A stretch of DNA of 64,000 nt from Flavivirga aquatica (GTDB taxonomy: Bacteria > Bacteroidota > Bacteroidia > Flavobacteriales > Flavobacteriaceae), in contig NZ_MDJD01000043.1 of NCBI RefSeq assembly GCF_001747085.1, positions 362,076 to 426,075 on the forward strand, in the 5' to 3' direction. Positions within the stretch are counted from its first letter, which is position 1, and the number at the start of each line of letters is the position of its first letter. The position numbers and the translations under genes were made by a program. Shown here piece after piece: positions 54,046-63,030 of the stretch. The notes below the pieces were generated by a model, which made no database searches, was not told the origin of the DNA, and saw nothing but the letters and a program-made list of their open reading frames with translations.

Positions 54046-55575
54046 ATGACTAAAAAACTTCAAACAAGCGACACAGACCAATTAATCTACGAAAACGACA
54101 TTTTACAGTTCACGGTTTTAGGCGGTATAAAATTAGAGGGTTTAGACAGAATGCGAGTTACTGTAAAAGTCCAAGAGCAAGAAAGTAGCAGACCACCAGT
54201 AAGGCACAATTTAGATTTGTACAACGATACTCAATTAGAAAAATTTATACGTAAAGTAGCAGAGAAACTAGAAATCGGCACATCTGTAATATCGGCAAGT
54301 TTAAGTGAACTCACAGAAGAACTAGAAAAATATCGTTTACAAGAAATAAAAGCCAAAGAAGAAAATCTAAAACCAAAAGTTAAAAAGCTCAATTTAGGAG
54401 AAATCGAAAAAGCCGAAACCTTTTTGAAATCTAAAGATTTATTACAAAAGACAAATGAGTTAATCGGAAAGTCTGGAGTTATTGGCGAAGAAGTCAACAG
54501 GTTATTGATGTACATCATCTTTACAAGCAGAAAACGAGAACAACCATTACACGTTATAGGCTTGGGAAGTAGCGGAACAGGAAAAACACATTTACAAGAA
54601 AAAGTAGGCGAACTTATTCCAGAAGAAGAACGAGTAAGTATAACAACATTGTCAGAAAACGCTTTTTACTACTTCGGTAAGCAAGAACTAAAAAACAAAG
54701 TCATATTAATAGAAGATTTAGATGGAGCAGAAAATGCGCTTTATCCATTACGAGAATTACAAACTAAAAAGAGAATAGTAAAAACCATAGCAAGTAAGAA
54801 TACAAAAGGAGAAACTCAAACTAAATATTTAGTGGTTGAAGGTCCTGTATGTGTTGCAGGTTGTACCACAAAAGAACATATTTATGAGGATAATGCAAAT
54901 CGTAGTTTTTTAATTTATCTCGATGAAAGTATAGAACAGGATGAAAAAATAATGCAGTATCAACGTCAAATATCAACAGGCGAAATCAATTTTTACGAGC
55001 AAAAAGAAATACAAGAGTTTTTACAGAATACACAGCGAGTTTTAAAACCAATAACTATACGAAATCCTTTTGCTAATAAACTCAATTTGCCACAATCCGT
55101 ATTCAAACCGAGAAGGACAAACAACCATTATCTGCAATTTATAGAAGCGATTACATTTTATTATCAATATCAGCGAGAACCAAAAGTAGATAAGCAAACA
55201 GGAGAAATATATATTGAAACCACATTAGAAGATATTGAAAATGCAAATATGCTTTTAAAAGAGGTTTTACTACGTAAAAGTGATGAGTTAACAGGAAGTT
55301 GCAGAAACTATTTAGAAACCCTTAAAACGTATTTAAAAGCTAAAAAGAAGAAAGAATTTACAGGATTAGAAATACGTACACAATTACGCATCAAAGAAAG
55401 TACGTTACGCAACTATCACAAGCATTTACAATTATTAGGTTACATCAAACGCAACACCAATAAAAAGACTAGAAGTTACACGTTTGAACTTGTTATATCT
55501 AAAGATTACGATAAACTACAAAAGGATATACAAACCGTATTAGATAAGGCTTTACAAAGTATTAAGAAAAAATAA
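54046..55575 (+). CDS. AAA-type ATPase of the recombinase module 1
   Basis: A 509-aa protein from the ATG at 54046, which aligns with the module 2 start. Walker A is GSSGTGKT at residues 174-181 and Walker B is VILIEDLDG at 219-227. VAGCTTKEHIYEDNANRSFLIYLDES looks like the sensor region. The C-terminal region contains a winged-helix-like segment (LEIRTQLRIKESTLRNYHKH). It may couple ATP use to recombination or replication of the element. It is followed after about 105 bases by two tyrosine recombinases. I cannot name a described family. Confidence 0.75.
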   Translation: MTKKLQTSDTDQLIYENDILQFTVLGGIKLEGLDRMRVTVKVQEQESSRPPVRHNLDLYNDTQLEKFIRKVAEKLEIGTSVISASLSELTEELEKYRLQEIKAKEENLKPKVKKLNLGEIEKAETFLKSKDLLQKTNELIGKSGVIGEEVNRLLMYIIFTSRKREQPLHVIGLGSSGTGKTHLQEKVGELIPEEERVSITTLSENAFYYFGKQELKNKVILIEDLDGAENALYPLRELQTKKRIVKTIASKNTKGETQTKYLVVEGPVCVAGCTTKEHIYEDNANRSFLIYLDESIEQDEKIMQYQRQISTGEINFYEQKEIQEFLQNTQRVLKPITIRNPFANKLNLPQSVFKPRRTNNHYLQFIEAITFYYQYQREPKVDKQTGEIYIETTLEDIENANMLLKEVLLRKSDELTGSCRNYLETLKTYLKAKKKKEFTGLEIRTQLRIKESTLRNYHKHLQLLGYIKRNTNKKTRSYTFELVISKDYDKLQKDIQTVLDKALQSIKKK

Positions 55576-55594
55576 GTCGCAAACCGCAAATAAA

Positions 55595-55615
55595 TCGCAA
55601 GTACTCTTTTTGCGA
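55595..55615. repeat. Conserved inverted repeat TCGCAA-N9-TTGCGA, module 1
   Basis: TCGCAA (55595-55600) and TTGCGA (55610-55615) flank nine bases in the gap between the ATPase and recombinase genes. Extra CGCAA copies occur on both sides. The same repeat and spacing are kept in module 2 at 62944-62964 although the surrounding DNA has diverged. It could be a recombination core, a protein-binding site or an RNA hairpin. Confidence 0.5.
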
Positions 55616-55681
55616 AATAGCAATCTTAAAATCAGTTGTTTAAATCTAAATCGCAATAAATCTAAAAAATGGATAAGTGCA

Positions 55682-56617
55682 ATGAAAAAATTAATATTAA
55701 AAAATGATAGCTATCAATATATCGAGAAATCATTTAGAGAATGGTTAGACATTTTAGGTTATGCAGAAAGTACGGTTTACAACTTACCAAATCACATACG
55801 AGAACTCTTTTATTTTTTAGAACAAAATAATATAAATCACATTACAGAATTAGATAATTACATCATTAAAGAACATTACCAAAACTTAAAATTACGCAGT
55901 AATGATAGAAAAGGTGGCGGATTAAGTAACGGAAGTTTAAACAAGCATTTACAGGCATTATACAAGTTTACAGACTATTTAAGACAAAGCGGACGATTAG
56001 TATTACCAACGCTAAATATTGATTGGGAAACAGACGATACACACGAAATAGAAACACTTACACAAGCAGAAATACAACTACTCTACAAAGCAACTTATGG
56101 TTATAATGAAAACAATAAACTAGAACCATTTAACGCAAGAGATAGAGCAATGTTAACCGTTTTCTATGGTTGTGGGTTACGAAGAAATGAAGGCTATCAC
56201 TTAGATTTAAGCGATATAGATTTTGATAGAAGAATACTGCACGTAAGAAAAGGAAAAGCAAACAAAGAAAGATTAGTACCATTTAATAAAACCAACTCAC
56301 AATATCTACAAGAATACATTTACGATAGCAGACCACAAATAGTATTAGACAAAAGAAACAACGCATTATTTATCAGTCAAAAAGGAAATAGAATGAATGC
56401 ACAATCTATGGCCATAAGATTAAAACTATTACAACATCGAACAGACGATTTACAACTTCAAGAAAAGAATGTACGATTACACGTTTTACGCCATAGTATT
56501 GCTACTCACTTATTACAAAACGGAATGCCATTAGAGAAAATAAGTAAGTTTTTAGGGCATAATAGTTTAGAATCAACGCAAGTGTACACGCATCTAATCC
56601 AGGAACAAAATGGCTAA
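55682..56617 (+). CDS. Tyrosine recombinase 1, module 1
   Basis: A 311-aa XerC/D-like integrase, started at the ATG at 55682 to match module 2. The N-terminal SAM-like core-binding domain spans about residues 1-120. The catalytic domain has Arg167 (GCGLRRNEGYHL), a beta-hairpin Lys region (VRKGKANKERLVPF), His267-x-x-Arg270 (LHVLRHSIATHLL), Gly-His at 292-293 and Tyr302 (TQVYTHL). The full R-K-H-R-H-Y set is present, so it should be active. Its end overlaps recombinase 2 by 8 bases. Confidence 0.9.
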   Translation: MKKLILKNDSYQYIEKSFREWLDILGYAESTVYNLPNHIRELFYFLEQNNINHITELDNYIIKEHYQNLKLRSNDRKGGGLSNGSLNKHLQALYKFTDYLRQSGRLVLPTLNIDWETDDTHEIETLTQAEIQLLYKATYGYNENNKLEPFNARDRAMLTVFYGCGLRRNEGYHLDLSDIDFDRRILHVRKGKANKERLVPFNKTNSQYLQEYIYDSRPQIVLDKRNNALFISQKGNRMNAQSMAIRLKLLQHRTDDLQLQEKNVRLHVLRHSIATHLLQNGMPLEKISKFLGHNSLESTQVYTHLIQEQNG

Positions 56618-57596
56618 AATAAAACTCGGTAAAACCAAAGACAGCAGAACCCGAAGAAAACCCAAAACCGAAGATGCAGAAATCAAGGTTTTACAAAAGA
56701 TGCTCAACGAAAAAGAGCAACCAAGTTTTAAGAAATACTTATTGCAAAAAGGTTACAGTTTACAAACAATTAAGAGTTTTGAAGTGGTTGTAACGAAATA
56801 TCTAAAATGGCTTAAAAAAGAGAATATAGAAGATGTGTCAGCAAGTTATAACGACATAGTACATTATATCCAAAAACTACGAAATACAGTAAAACAACGC
56901 ACGATACAAAGTGAAACGAACTCAATAAAACATTATTATAATTACTTAAAAGAACTCGATTTAGTAAAAGAAAATCCAACTTTAAATATTGCAGTAAAAG
57001 GCGTAAAAAGAAAGATACTTTACAACACACTTAATAAACAAGAATTAGAGAAATTATATAATGATTTTAGAAATATAGAAAACGATAGTTTAGCTAAAAA
57101 GCGAAATGAAGTTATTGTAAGTTTACTCGTTTATCAAGGATTAAATAGTACAGAATTAGGAAGGTTAACAACAGCAGATTTAAAATTAAGAGAAGGTAAA
57201 ATATTTATAAACGGAACACGAAGAAGTAACGAAAGAACCTTAAAACTGGAATCACACCAAATCTTGGATTTTATGGAGTATCAGTTAAAAACAAGAGCAG
57301 ATATTTTAGAGCAAACAGGAAAAGAAACCGATTTATTATTTACCAGTTTTGGAAGAAGCACAAGGTTCAATAATATCATTAGCAAACTCTTACCACAATT
57401 AAAAAAGCTAAATAAAAAAGTAAAAAGCGTACATCAAATAAGAACAAGCGTAATTACACATTGGCTTAAAATGTACAATCTTCGAGAAGTACAATATTTT
57501 GCAGGACACAGATATGTAAGTTCGACAGAAGCCTATTTAATCAATGATTTAGACGATTTACAAGAAGAAATAGAAAAGTATCATCCAATCGGATAA
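56610..57596 (+). CDS. Tyrosine recombinase 2, module 1, lacking the first catalytic Arg
   Basis: A 328-aa phage-integrase-family protein with a basic N-terminus. His275-x-x-Arg278 (VHQIRTSVITHW), Gly-His at 299-300 and Tyr309 (STEAYLIND) are present. At the place of the first catalytic Arg the sequence is VYQGLNSTELGRL, with Asn179 instead of Arg. It may therefore need recombinase 1, or serve as a structural partner in a heterotetramer. The 8-base overlap with recombinase 1 argues for coupled production. Confidence 0.82.
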   Translation: MAKIKLGKTKDSRTRRKPKTEDAEIKVLQKMLNEKEQPSFKKYLLQKGYSLQTIKSFEVVVTKYLKWLKKENIEDVSASYNDIVHYIQKLRNTVKQRTIQSETNSIKHYYNYLKELDLVKENPTLNIAVKGVKRKILYNTLNKQELEKLYNDFRNIENDSLAKKRNEVIVSLLVYQGLNSTELGRLTTADLKLREGKIFINGTRRSNERTLKLESHQILDFMEYQLKTRADILEQTGKETDLLFTSFGRSTRFNNIISKLLPQLKKLNKKVKSVHQIRTSVITHWLKMYNLREVQYFAGHRYVSSTEAYLINDLDDLQEEIEKYHPIG

Positions 57597-58704
57597 AAAG
57601 CTTCGCAAGTTCCTTCGTCACTTGCTCGCAAATAAAAAAGCCAATCATTAAGCAGAAATCCCACACAAGATAAAAGCCAGATTATTGCCGAAAAAGGCAA
57701 CAAACCTCTGTCTTTTATCTTGTTCCGCTTGCCACCACTTCTATGGTTTTTACGTCACATTTTTTGTAAGCCAACGCACAAATAGCACTTTATAACTTGC
57801 TCGTTCCTCACAATTACAAACAGCTATTGCCAACGCTAAAAACAAAAAATCCGCCATAAAAACCATCCCAAGCTATGTTACATAATAGTAATTATAAGTT
57901 CGCTTCGCACAATTTTTAGAGTTGTTATTTTAGAAGATAAAAAATCGTCGTTATAATTGCTATTATGTAAAATATCCGCTCTTCCAACGCTTTTTGCAAC
58001 CGCTTCTGCCAGCGCACTAGGAAAATGGAAATATTTACTTCGTAAGCCAACGCACCGAATTTGCACAAAAAAAGCGTGCGCAAAAAGACATCAAGCGGAA
58101 AAAGCTTGCTTTACTTCTTTGCTTGTTTTTTTGCACAACTCGTTCCACTTACTCTTGTGTCGCTCTTTGCCGCTAGGCAGCAGTTTAAAAAGCTAAAGAT
58201 TGATAAAGGCAACTTACCAAATCCAAAGTAAAAGGCTTGTAAATCTTTAGCTTTTTAAACTGAATTACTAAACGCTGAAAACCGTTTTAAAAGTTGATGT
58301 AACAGAGGTTGTAAATGTGGCTGGGTTGCATCAGCTTTTAAAATGAAACAAACGCAGTGCGTTAGTATTTATAAGAGTGAGCAAAAGCGTTGGCAGTTCG
58401 GAATAAGGAAGTATTTTACATAAAACTGGTTATAACTACAGATGGCGAAGCGTTGGACTTTTTAAGGAATGTATTATAACCCGTTTTATGTAACATACCG
58501 AGGAAAAGGAAGCAGGCGAAACACAGAGGTTTTTGAGGAACGAAAATACTGGGTTTTGCCTGCGCGGACATCTTGTGAGTGAGAAATATTGTTATCTTAG
58601 CAAGGTCGAAAGACATACGTTCTTTAATAAAATTTTGAAAATAAGGCTTTAGGGAAAATCGGTCGACTGCTTCAAAAAAAGCGTAAGATTAGTTTTCATT
58701 CGGA
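57597..58704. repeat. Noncoding array of seven long hairpins between module 1 and RHS tip 2
   Basis: Inverted repeats lie in series. A: 57665-57680 with 57708-57723 (15/16). B: 57743-57767 with 57842-57866 (21/25). C: 57878-57897 with 57951-57970 (19/20). D: 58182-58201 with 58242-58261 (20/20). E: 58285-58303 with 58325-58343 (17/19). F: 58416-58435 with 58474-58493 (19/20). G: 58512-58526 with 58549-58563 (13/15). A weaker one lies near 58060-58138. C and F share TTACATAA outer and TTATAA inner arm ends. GCCAACGC or its complement recurs six times with small changes. Short ORFs here show no coding character. The pattern recalls integron attC or REP-like sites. Confidence 0.8.
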
Positions 58705-59772
58705 ATGCTGTTACCAAACCGTCACGGCACCAGTGATAGTTATCGTTATGGCTTCCAAGGACAGGAGAAGGATGACGAGATTAAGGGGGAAGGTAACAGT
58801 GTAAACTTCACTTTTAGGATGCACGACCCTAGAATAAATAGATTCTTCTCTGTCGATCCGTTAGCAGTTGCTTATCCATGGAATAGCCCTTATTCATTTA
58901 GTGAAAATGACCTTATCAGGGCGATAGAGCTTGAAGGGGGAGAGAAAAAGATTGTGATTCATGAAGTTGATGGGACATTAGGAAATGATGGAACTCCAAA
59001 TATTGTAAAAAGTCATGTTTCGATAGAAAAGGACTGGAATTTTGTAAATATGCGAGGGCAAATGTGGGTTAAGACAGAAGTGTTTTATGCCTTCAAAAAT
59101 GGAGAAGTACGCAAAGGAGAGGACTTATGGGAAGAAATAACTGACGGAATTCCAGCATCATCAGGTATTGATTATACAATTTTAGATACAAATAGTGCAG
59201 CTCAAAAGGAGAAACAAGATGCAGACGTAAATTATGCAGGATGGAATCCTTTAAAGTATGCTAAAATTGTAAAGCGAGACTTTTTAGCTCCAGACCAAGC
59301 CATGCTTCGTGAAGATATGGCAGGGTTAGAAGGTGTTGCTGCAATAATGGGATATGGATTTGTAGGAAGAAACATTAAAATGGCTGCAGTAGAGACTGAG
59401 ACATTTTACCGTACAATGAGCGCTAAAGACTTTAGTGTGTTTGCAAAAACAGGAAAAGTTCCAGCTACTTCTGAAACTTTTATATCGCCTACTAGAGCAT
59501 TTTCCGAAGCTTACGAGGGAATTCTAGTTGAAATAAAAGTTAAAAAAGGGACGTTAGATGCATTAAGAAAAATTGGAGTTGGAGATGGCACAAATTTAGT
59601 AAAACAAAGTGTCGGGGATTTACCTAAAGTATCTAAGGGATGGACGGAAGCAAAAGCTTTTTTCAAAAAAGAAGGGAGTCAAGTAAATGTTGGTTTGGGT
59701 AAAGGAGAAGCGTTGAAAACGTTTAATGAAAATATAGTGGGAGCTAAAGCAATAATCAAGAACAAGAAATGA
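58705..59772 (+). CDS. Orphan RHS core fragment with toxin tip 2
   Basis: A 355-aa frame. Homology to the RHS core begins at about 58693 (SFGM), just upstream of the [55 protein letters not shown] and [11 protein letters not shown] follow. After LEGGEK at about residue 85 the tip is unrelated to tip 1. Its end has [38 protein letters not shown] and [14 protein letters not shown], loosely like ADP-ribosyltransferase-type polymorphic toxins; this is uncertain. There is no signal peptide and no YD shell, so alone it should be a silent tip. It overlaps its immunity candidate by 4 bases. Confidence 0.82.
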   Translation: MLLPNRHGTSDSYRYGFQGQEKDDEIKGEGNSVNFTFRMHDPRINRFFSVDPLAVAYPWNSPYSFSENDLIRAIELEGGEKKIVIHEVDGTLGNDGTPNIVKSHVSIEKDWNFVNMRGQMWVKTEVFYAFKNGEVRKGEDLWEEITDGIPASSGIDYTILDTNSAAQKEKQDADVNYAGWNPLKYAKIVKRDFLAPDQAMLREDMAGLEGVAAIMGYGFVGRNIKMAAVETETFYRTMSAKDFSVFAKTGKVPATSETFISPTRAFSEAYEGILVEIKVKKGTLDALRKIGVGDGTNLVKQSVGDLPKVSKGWTEAKAFFKKEGSQVNVGLGKGEALKTFNENIVGAKAIIKNKK

Positions 59773-60278
59773 CAGAGGACAAAAAAGAATTAATTACAAA
59801 CTTTTCACTGAAAAAAATCACAAAAGAGGAATTTTTTAAACAGTTCAAAGTTGAAAAGAATATCAAAGATTATATTCTAGATAGCTTAAACAATGCTTAT
59901 GCCAATAAAAAGGAAGATGTTCTTGAACACGCATTATTGTTATATTTTAATTTAAATGACTTTAAATTTGACAATTCAAATACAGAGTTATTAGGTGAAA
60001 TTCTTTTAGAGGAATGGCATAATAATCATGAGGACTTAGCTATGATTTTTCAAGATATGAGAGACCCACGAAGTATTCCTTTTCTAGAAAAAGCAATGAA
60101 CTTAAATCTTGAATACCTTGATTATAATGATGGAGAGTCTTTAATAAGAAAGTGTGCTTATGCTCTCGGAGATATTGATAATAGTATTTCTTGGGATAAG
60201 ATAAATTCTTTGTTAAGTTCTGATAATCCAATAATTAGAGCAGCAGCAACCGAACAATTAAACAGAAAACAAAGTTAG
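59769..60278 (+). CDS. Putative immunity protein for RHS tip 2, HEAT-like
   Basis: A 169-aa cytoplasmic protein whose ATG overlaps the tip 2 stop (ATGA). It is all-helical, and the C-terminal half has HEAT-like repeats ([51 protein letters not shown]). HEAT-repeat proteins are known as immunity partners in polymorphic toxin loci. No signal peptide, so tip 2 would act in the cytoplasm, in contrast to tip 1. Confidence 0.7.
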   Translation: MTEDKKELITNFSLKKITKEEFFKQFKVEKNIKDYILDSLNNAYANKKEDVLEHALLLYFNLNDFKFDNSNTELLGEILLEEWHNNHEDLAMIFQDMRDPRSIPFLEKAMNLNLEYLDYNDGESLIRKCAYALGDIDNSISWDKINSLLSSDNPIIRAAATEQLNRKQS

Positions 60279-60865
60279 GTTGCACCAATAATATTATTTA
60301 CAGTATAATTTGAAAAGTATGTTTCCTCAATAGGGAGCATACTTTTTGCTTTTTCAAGATTATCATTAATTACAAGTTGATGTATTTTTTTAGAATATGC
60401 AGTAATATCTTCAATAGATACAATCCAGTCGTTTACATATTTTTCTACAGCAATACCAGATAACCCAATTTGTATGGCTCTATGGTTAAGAGGGTTTAAA
60501 AGTAAATCACGTTCAGGATCCCATTGTATGCGAACAGGAGAATTGTCCTTTATAGTTCGCCATTCTTCTACAGAACTATAAATATCTTTAGTGAAATGAG
60601 ATAAACAAGAATTTTGTAAAGCCCATTCAAAACCCTCACGTTTAATTTTAATCTTTAAGATATATTCCTGTCCTTCTTTTTGAGCCCAACCAGAACGATA
60701 CATCATCCATAAGAATGACGGTTTAATCCAAGTCATTCGAGTTGTTTTAAAAGGAGATACAAAGGTTTGGTTTTCAATAGTAGGAATAGCTATTTCTTTT
60801 CTGTAAGCTTGATAAACAGTTATGGTTTGGTCGTCATACTCTGCTCTAATGACTCTTTCTTTCAT
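60275..60865 (-). CDS. DUF4291 family protein, cargo gene of module 2
   Basis: A 196-aa protein matching DUF4291 well: DDQTITVYQAYRKEIA, FKTTRMTWIKPSFLWMMYRS, GWAQKEGQEYILKIKIKREG, VRIQWDPERD and HRAIQIGLSG. The family is widespread in bacteria and eukaryotes and has no established reaction that I can state with confidence. The ATG follows the XRE stop with no gap, so it is co-expressed with the repressor. It converges on the immunity gene with a 4-base overlap. Confidence 0.88.
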   Translation of the reverse strand: MKERVIRAEYDDQTITVYQAYRKEIAIPTIENQTFVSPFKTTRMTWIKPSFLWMMYRSGWAQKEGQEYILKIKIKREGFEWALQNSCLSHFTKDIYSSVEEWRTIKDNSPVRIQWDPERDLLLNPLNHRAIQIGLSGIAVEKYVNDWIVSIEDITAYSKKIHQLVINDNLEKAKSMLPIEETYFSNYTVNNIIGAT

Positions 60866-61204
60866 TTAAATAGCCTTTAACTTGGCAGCTTTAAGAAGAT
60901 TATCCAGAGCATAAAGAATACCATTCTTGTCATCATCGGGTAAGCTGTCAATATCTTGCAGGCGTTTAAGCATCGCAGGGTCTTTTAAGAGTTCGGCATC
61001 TTTGTTCTCGCCCAATAAATACCCCACCGTAGTATCCAATAATTTAGCAAGCTTAACAGCAGCCTCAATACTAGGTGTCATTTCCTCACGCTCATACTTA
61101 CCAATCACAGAATGCGAGGTATTAAGCAGTTTAGCCAATTCCTTTTGCGAAAGGTTCTTGGCTTTCCTGCATGCTGCCAGTTTTTTACCGAAATCTAAAC
61201 TCAT
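60866..61204 (-). CDS. XRE-family transcriptional repressor, module 2
   Basis: 112 aa, identical to the module 1 repressor except Ala for Val at residue 15. The helix-turn-helix and tail are the same. Many third-position differences separate the two genes, so the duplication is not recent. It is transcribed with DUF4291 and diverges from the ATPase gene. Confidence 0.9.
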   Translation of the reverse strand: MSLDFGKKLAACRKAKNLSQKELAKLLNTSHSVIGKYEREEMTPSIEAAVKLAKLLDTTVGYLLGENKDAELLKDPAMLKRLQDIDSLPDDDKNGILYALDNLLKAAKLKAI

Positions 61205-61207
61205 AAA

Positions 61208-61340
61208 GTACCTAAAAAGGGTTTAAAATGCTGTTATATCAATTATTTGGCTAAAATAAGCATATTAAAAGGTAAATAAAAATTGAAAAGAGTTGTTTAA
61301 AAGAATATGAAAATATACCTTTGTACCTAATAAGGTGTAT
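61208..61340. promoter_or_regulatory. Paired operators and divergent promoter, module 2
   Basis: GTACCTAAAAAGGGTTTA at 61208-61225 and GTACCTAATAAGGTGTAT at 61323-61340 repeat the module 1 arrangement with the same 97-base interval between sites. TACCTTTG at 61316-61323 is the -7 box for the ATPase gene. Confidence 0.65.
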
Positions 61341-61357
61341 TTAATTATTTATAAACA

Positions 61358-62935
61358 ATGTCAAAAAACTTCAACTCCGATAATTCCGAACAATTAATTT
61401 ACCAAAACGATTTACTACAACTTACCGTTTTAGGCGGTATCAAGATTGAAGGGCTGGACAGAATGCGAAGTACTCTAAAAGTAGAAGAACGAGAAAGTAG
61501 CAGACCACCAGTAAGACATAATTTAGATTTATACAACGATACCCAATTAGAGAAATTTATTAGAAAAGTAGCCGAAAGACTAGAAATAGGAACATCTGTA
61601 ATCGCAGCAAGTTTAAGCGAACTTACCGAAGAACTTGAAAAATTTAGGCTAGAAAAAATAAAAGAACAGCAAGAAAATCTAAAACCAAAAGTTAAAAAAC
61701 TCAATCTAGGAGAAATCGAAGAAGCTGAGACCTTCCTACAATCAGAAAACCTTTTAGAAGAGACAAATAAACTACTTGACGATAGCGGAATAGTTGGCGA
61801 AGAAGTAAACAGATTATTAATGTATTTAATCTTCACAACAAGAAAACTAGAAAAGCCATTACACATTATCAGCTTGGGAAGTTCTGGCACAGGAAAAACC
61901 TATTTACAAGAAAAAGTAAGTCAATGCATCCCAACCGAAGATGTTTTAAATATAACAACATTAAGCGATAACGCCTTTTACTATTTTGGAAAACACGATT
62001 TAAAATACAAACTCATAGTTATTGAAGATTTAGACGGCGCATCAAATGCCCTCTACCCATTACGAGAGTTACAAACCAAAAACAGAATCGTAAAAACTAT
62101 CGTGCAAAAGAACAGCCAGGGAGAAACCAAAACTATTTATTTAGTAGTAGAAGGCCCTGTAAGTGTTGCGGGTGCAACCACCAAAGAACAGATTTACGAA
62201 GATAACGCCAACAGATGCTTTTTAATTTACTTGGACGAGAGCGACACCCAAGACGATAAAATCATGGCATACCAACGCCTAAAAGCAGCAGGAAAGATAA
62301 ACAGCTACGAGCAAAAAGAAATACAGGAGTTTTTACAAAACACACAACGTATTTTAAAACCCATTAAAATCGTGAACCCTTTTGCCGAAGCATTAGTATT
62401 ACCCAAAGCAGTATTTAAACCTCGTAGAACCAACGAACATTACTTGCAATTTATAGAAGCCATTACCTTTTACCACCAGTATCAAAGAGAAAAACAACAC
62501 GATGAACAAACAGGCGAAGAATATATAGAAGTTACTTTAGAAGATATTGAAAACGCCAACAGGCTATTAAAAACTGTACTCCTAAGAAAAAGCGATGAAC
62601 TCACAGGCGCATGTAGAAACTATTTGGAAAGCCTCAAAGCACATTTAAAAGAAAAGAAGAAAGCTACATTTACCAATCTTGAAATAAGAACCCAATTACG
62701 TATCAAGGAAAGTACGCTACGTAACTATCATAATCAACTGCAAATATTAGGCTATATCAAGCGAAAGAAAGATATAAAAACAAAATCTTACACCTTTGAA
62801 TTGCGAATAACCAAAGATTATGAAACCCTACAAAAGAATATACAAACCGCATTGGACAAAGCATTACAGAGAATAAAGAAATCCATTAAAGACAGCGAAA
62901 ATAATTTGCCTGTCGAGGCTCTCGACCGCAAATAG
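61358..62935 (+). CDS. AAA-type ATPase of the recombinase module 2
   Basis: A 525-aa paralogue of the module 1 ATPase, clearly diverged along the whole length. Walker A (GSSGTGKT) and Walker B (LIVIEDLDG) are intact, as is the C-terminal winged-helix-like segment (EIRTQLRIKESTLRNYHNQ). The C-terminus is about 15 aa longer (IKDSENNLPVEALDRK). The same gene order follows. Confidence 0.75.
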   Translation: MSKNFNSDNSEQLIYQNDLLQLTVLGGIKIEGLDRMRSTLKVEERESSRPPVRHNLDLYNDTQLEKFIRKVAERLEIGTSVIAASLSELTEELEKFRLEKIKEQQENLKPKVKKLNLGEIEEAETFLQSENLLEETNKLLDDSGIVGEEVNRLLMYLIFTTRKLEKPLHIISLGSSGTGKTYLQEKVSQCIPTEDVLNITTLSDNAFYYFGKHDLKYKLIVIEDLDGASNALYPLRELQTKNRIVKTIVQKNSQGETKTIYLVVEGPVSVAGATTKEQIYEDNANRCFLIYLDESDTQDDKIMAYQRLKAAGKINSYEQKEIQEFLQNTQRILKPIKIVNPFAEALVLPKAVFKPRRTNEHYLQFIEAITFYHQYQREKQHDEQTGEEYIEVTLEDIENANRLLKTVLLRKSDELTGACRNYLESLKAHLKEKKKATFTNLEIRTQLRIKESTLRNYHNQLQILGYIKRKKDIKTKSYTFELRITKDYETLQKNIQTALDKALQRIKKSIKDSENNLPVEALDRK

Positions 62936-62943
62936 CAAATAAC

Positions 62944-62964
62944 TCGCAAGTATTGTTTTTGCGA
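62944..62964. repeat. Conserved inverted repeat TCGCAA-N9-TTGCGA, module 2
   Basis: TCGCAA (62944-62949) and TTGCGA (62959-62964) flank nine bases in the ATPase-recombinase gap, exactly as in module 1. AAATCGCAA recurs about 40 bases downstream in both modules. Confidence 0.5.
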
Positions 62965-63030
62965 AATACCAAACAGAAAATCAATCACTTAAATCTAAAT
63001 CGCAAGACATCTTAAAAAAGTATATAAGGG

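Noticed and set aside
57878..58616. Short ORFs of 62-79 aa in the hairpin array on both strands
   Set aside because: They run through inverted repeats, are low in coding character and have no ribosome binding context; the hairpins explain the open frames.
60275..60865. DUF4291 gene as the immunity gene of RHS tip 2
   Set aside because: It is on the opposite strand and starts at the XRE stop; the HEAT-like gene overlapping the tip is the better immunity candidate.
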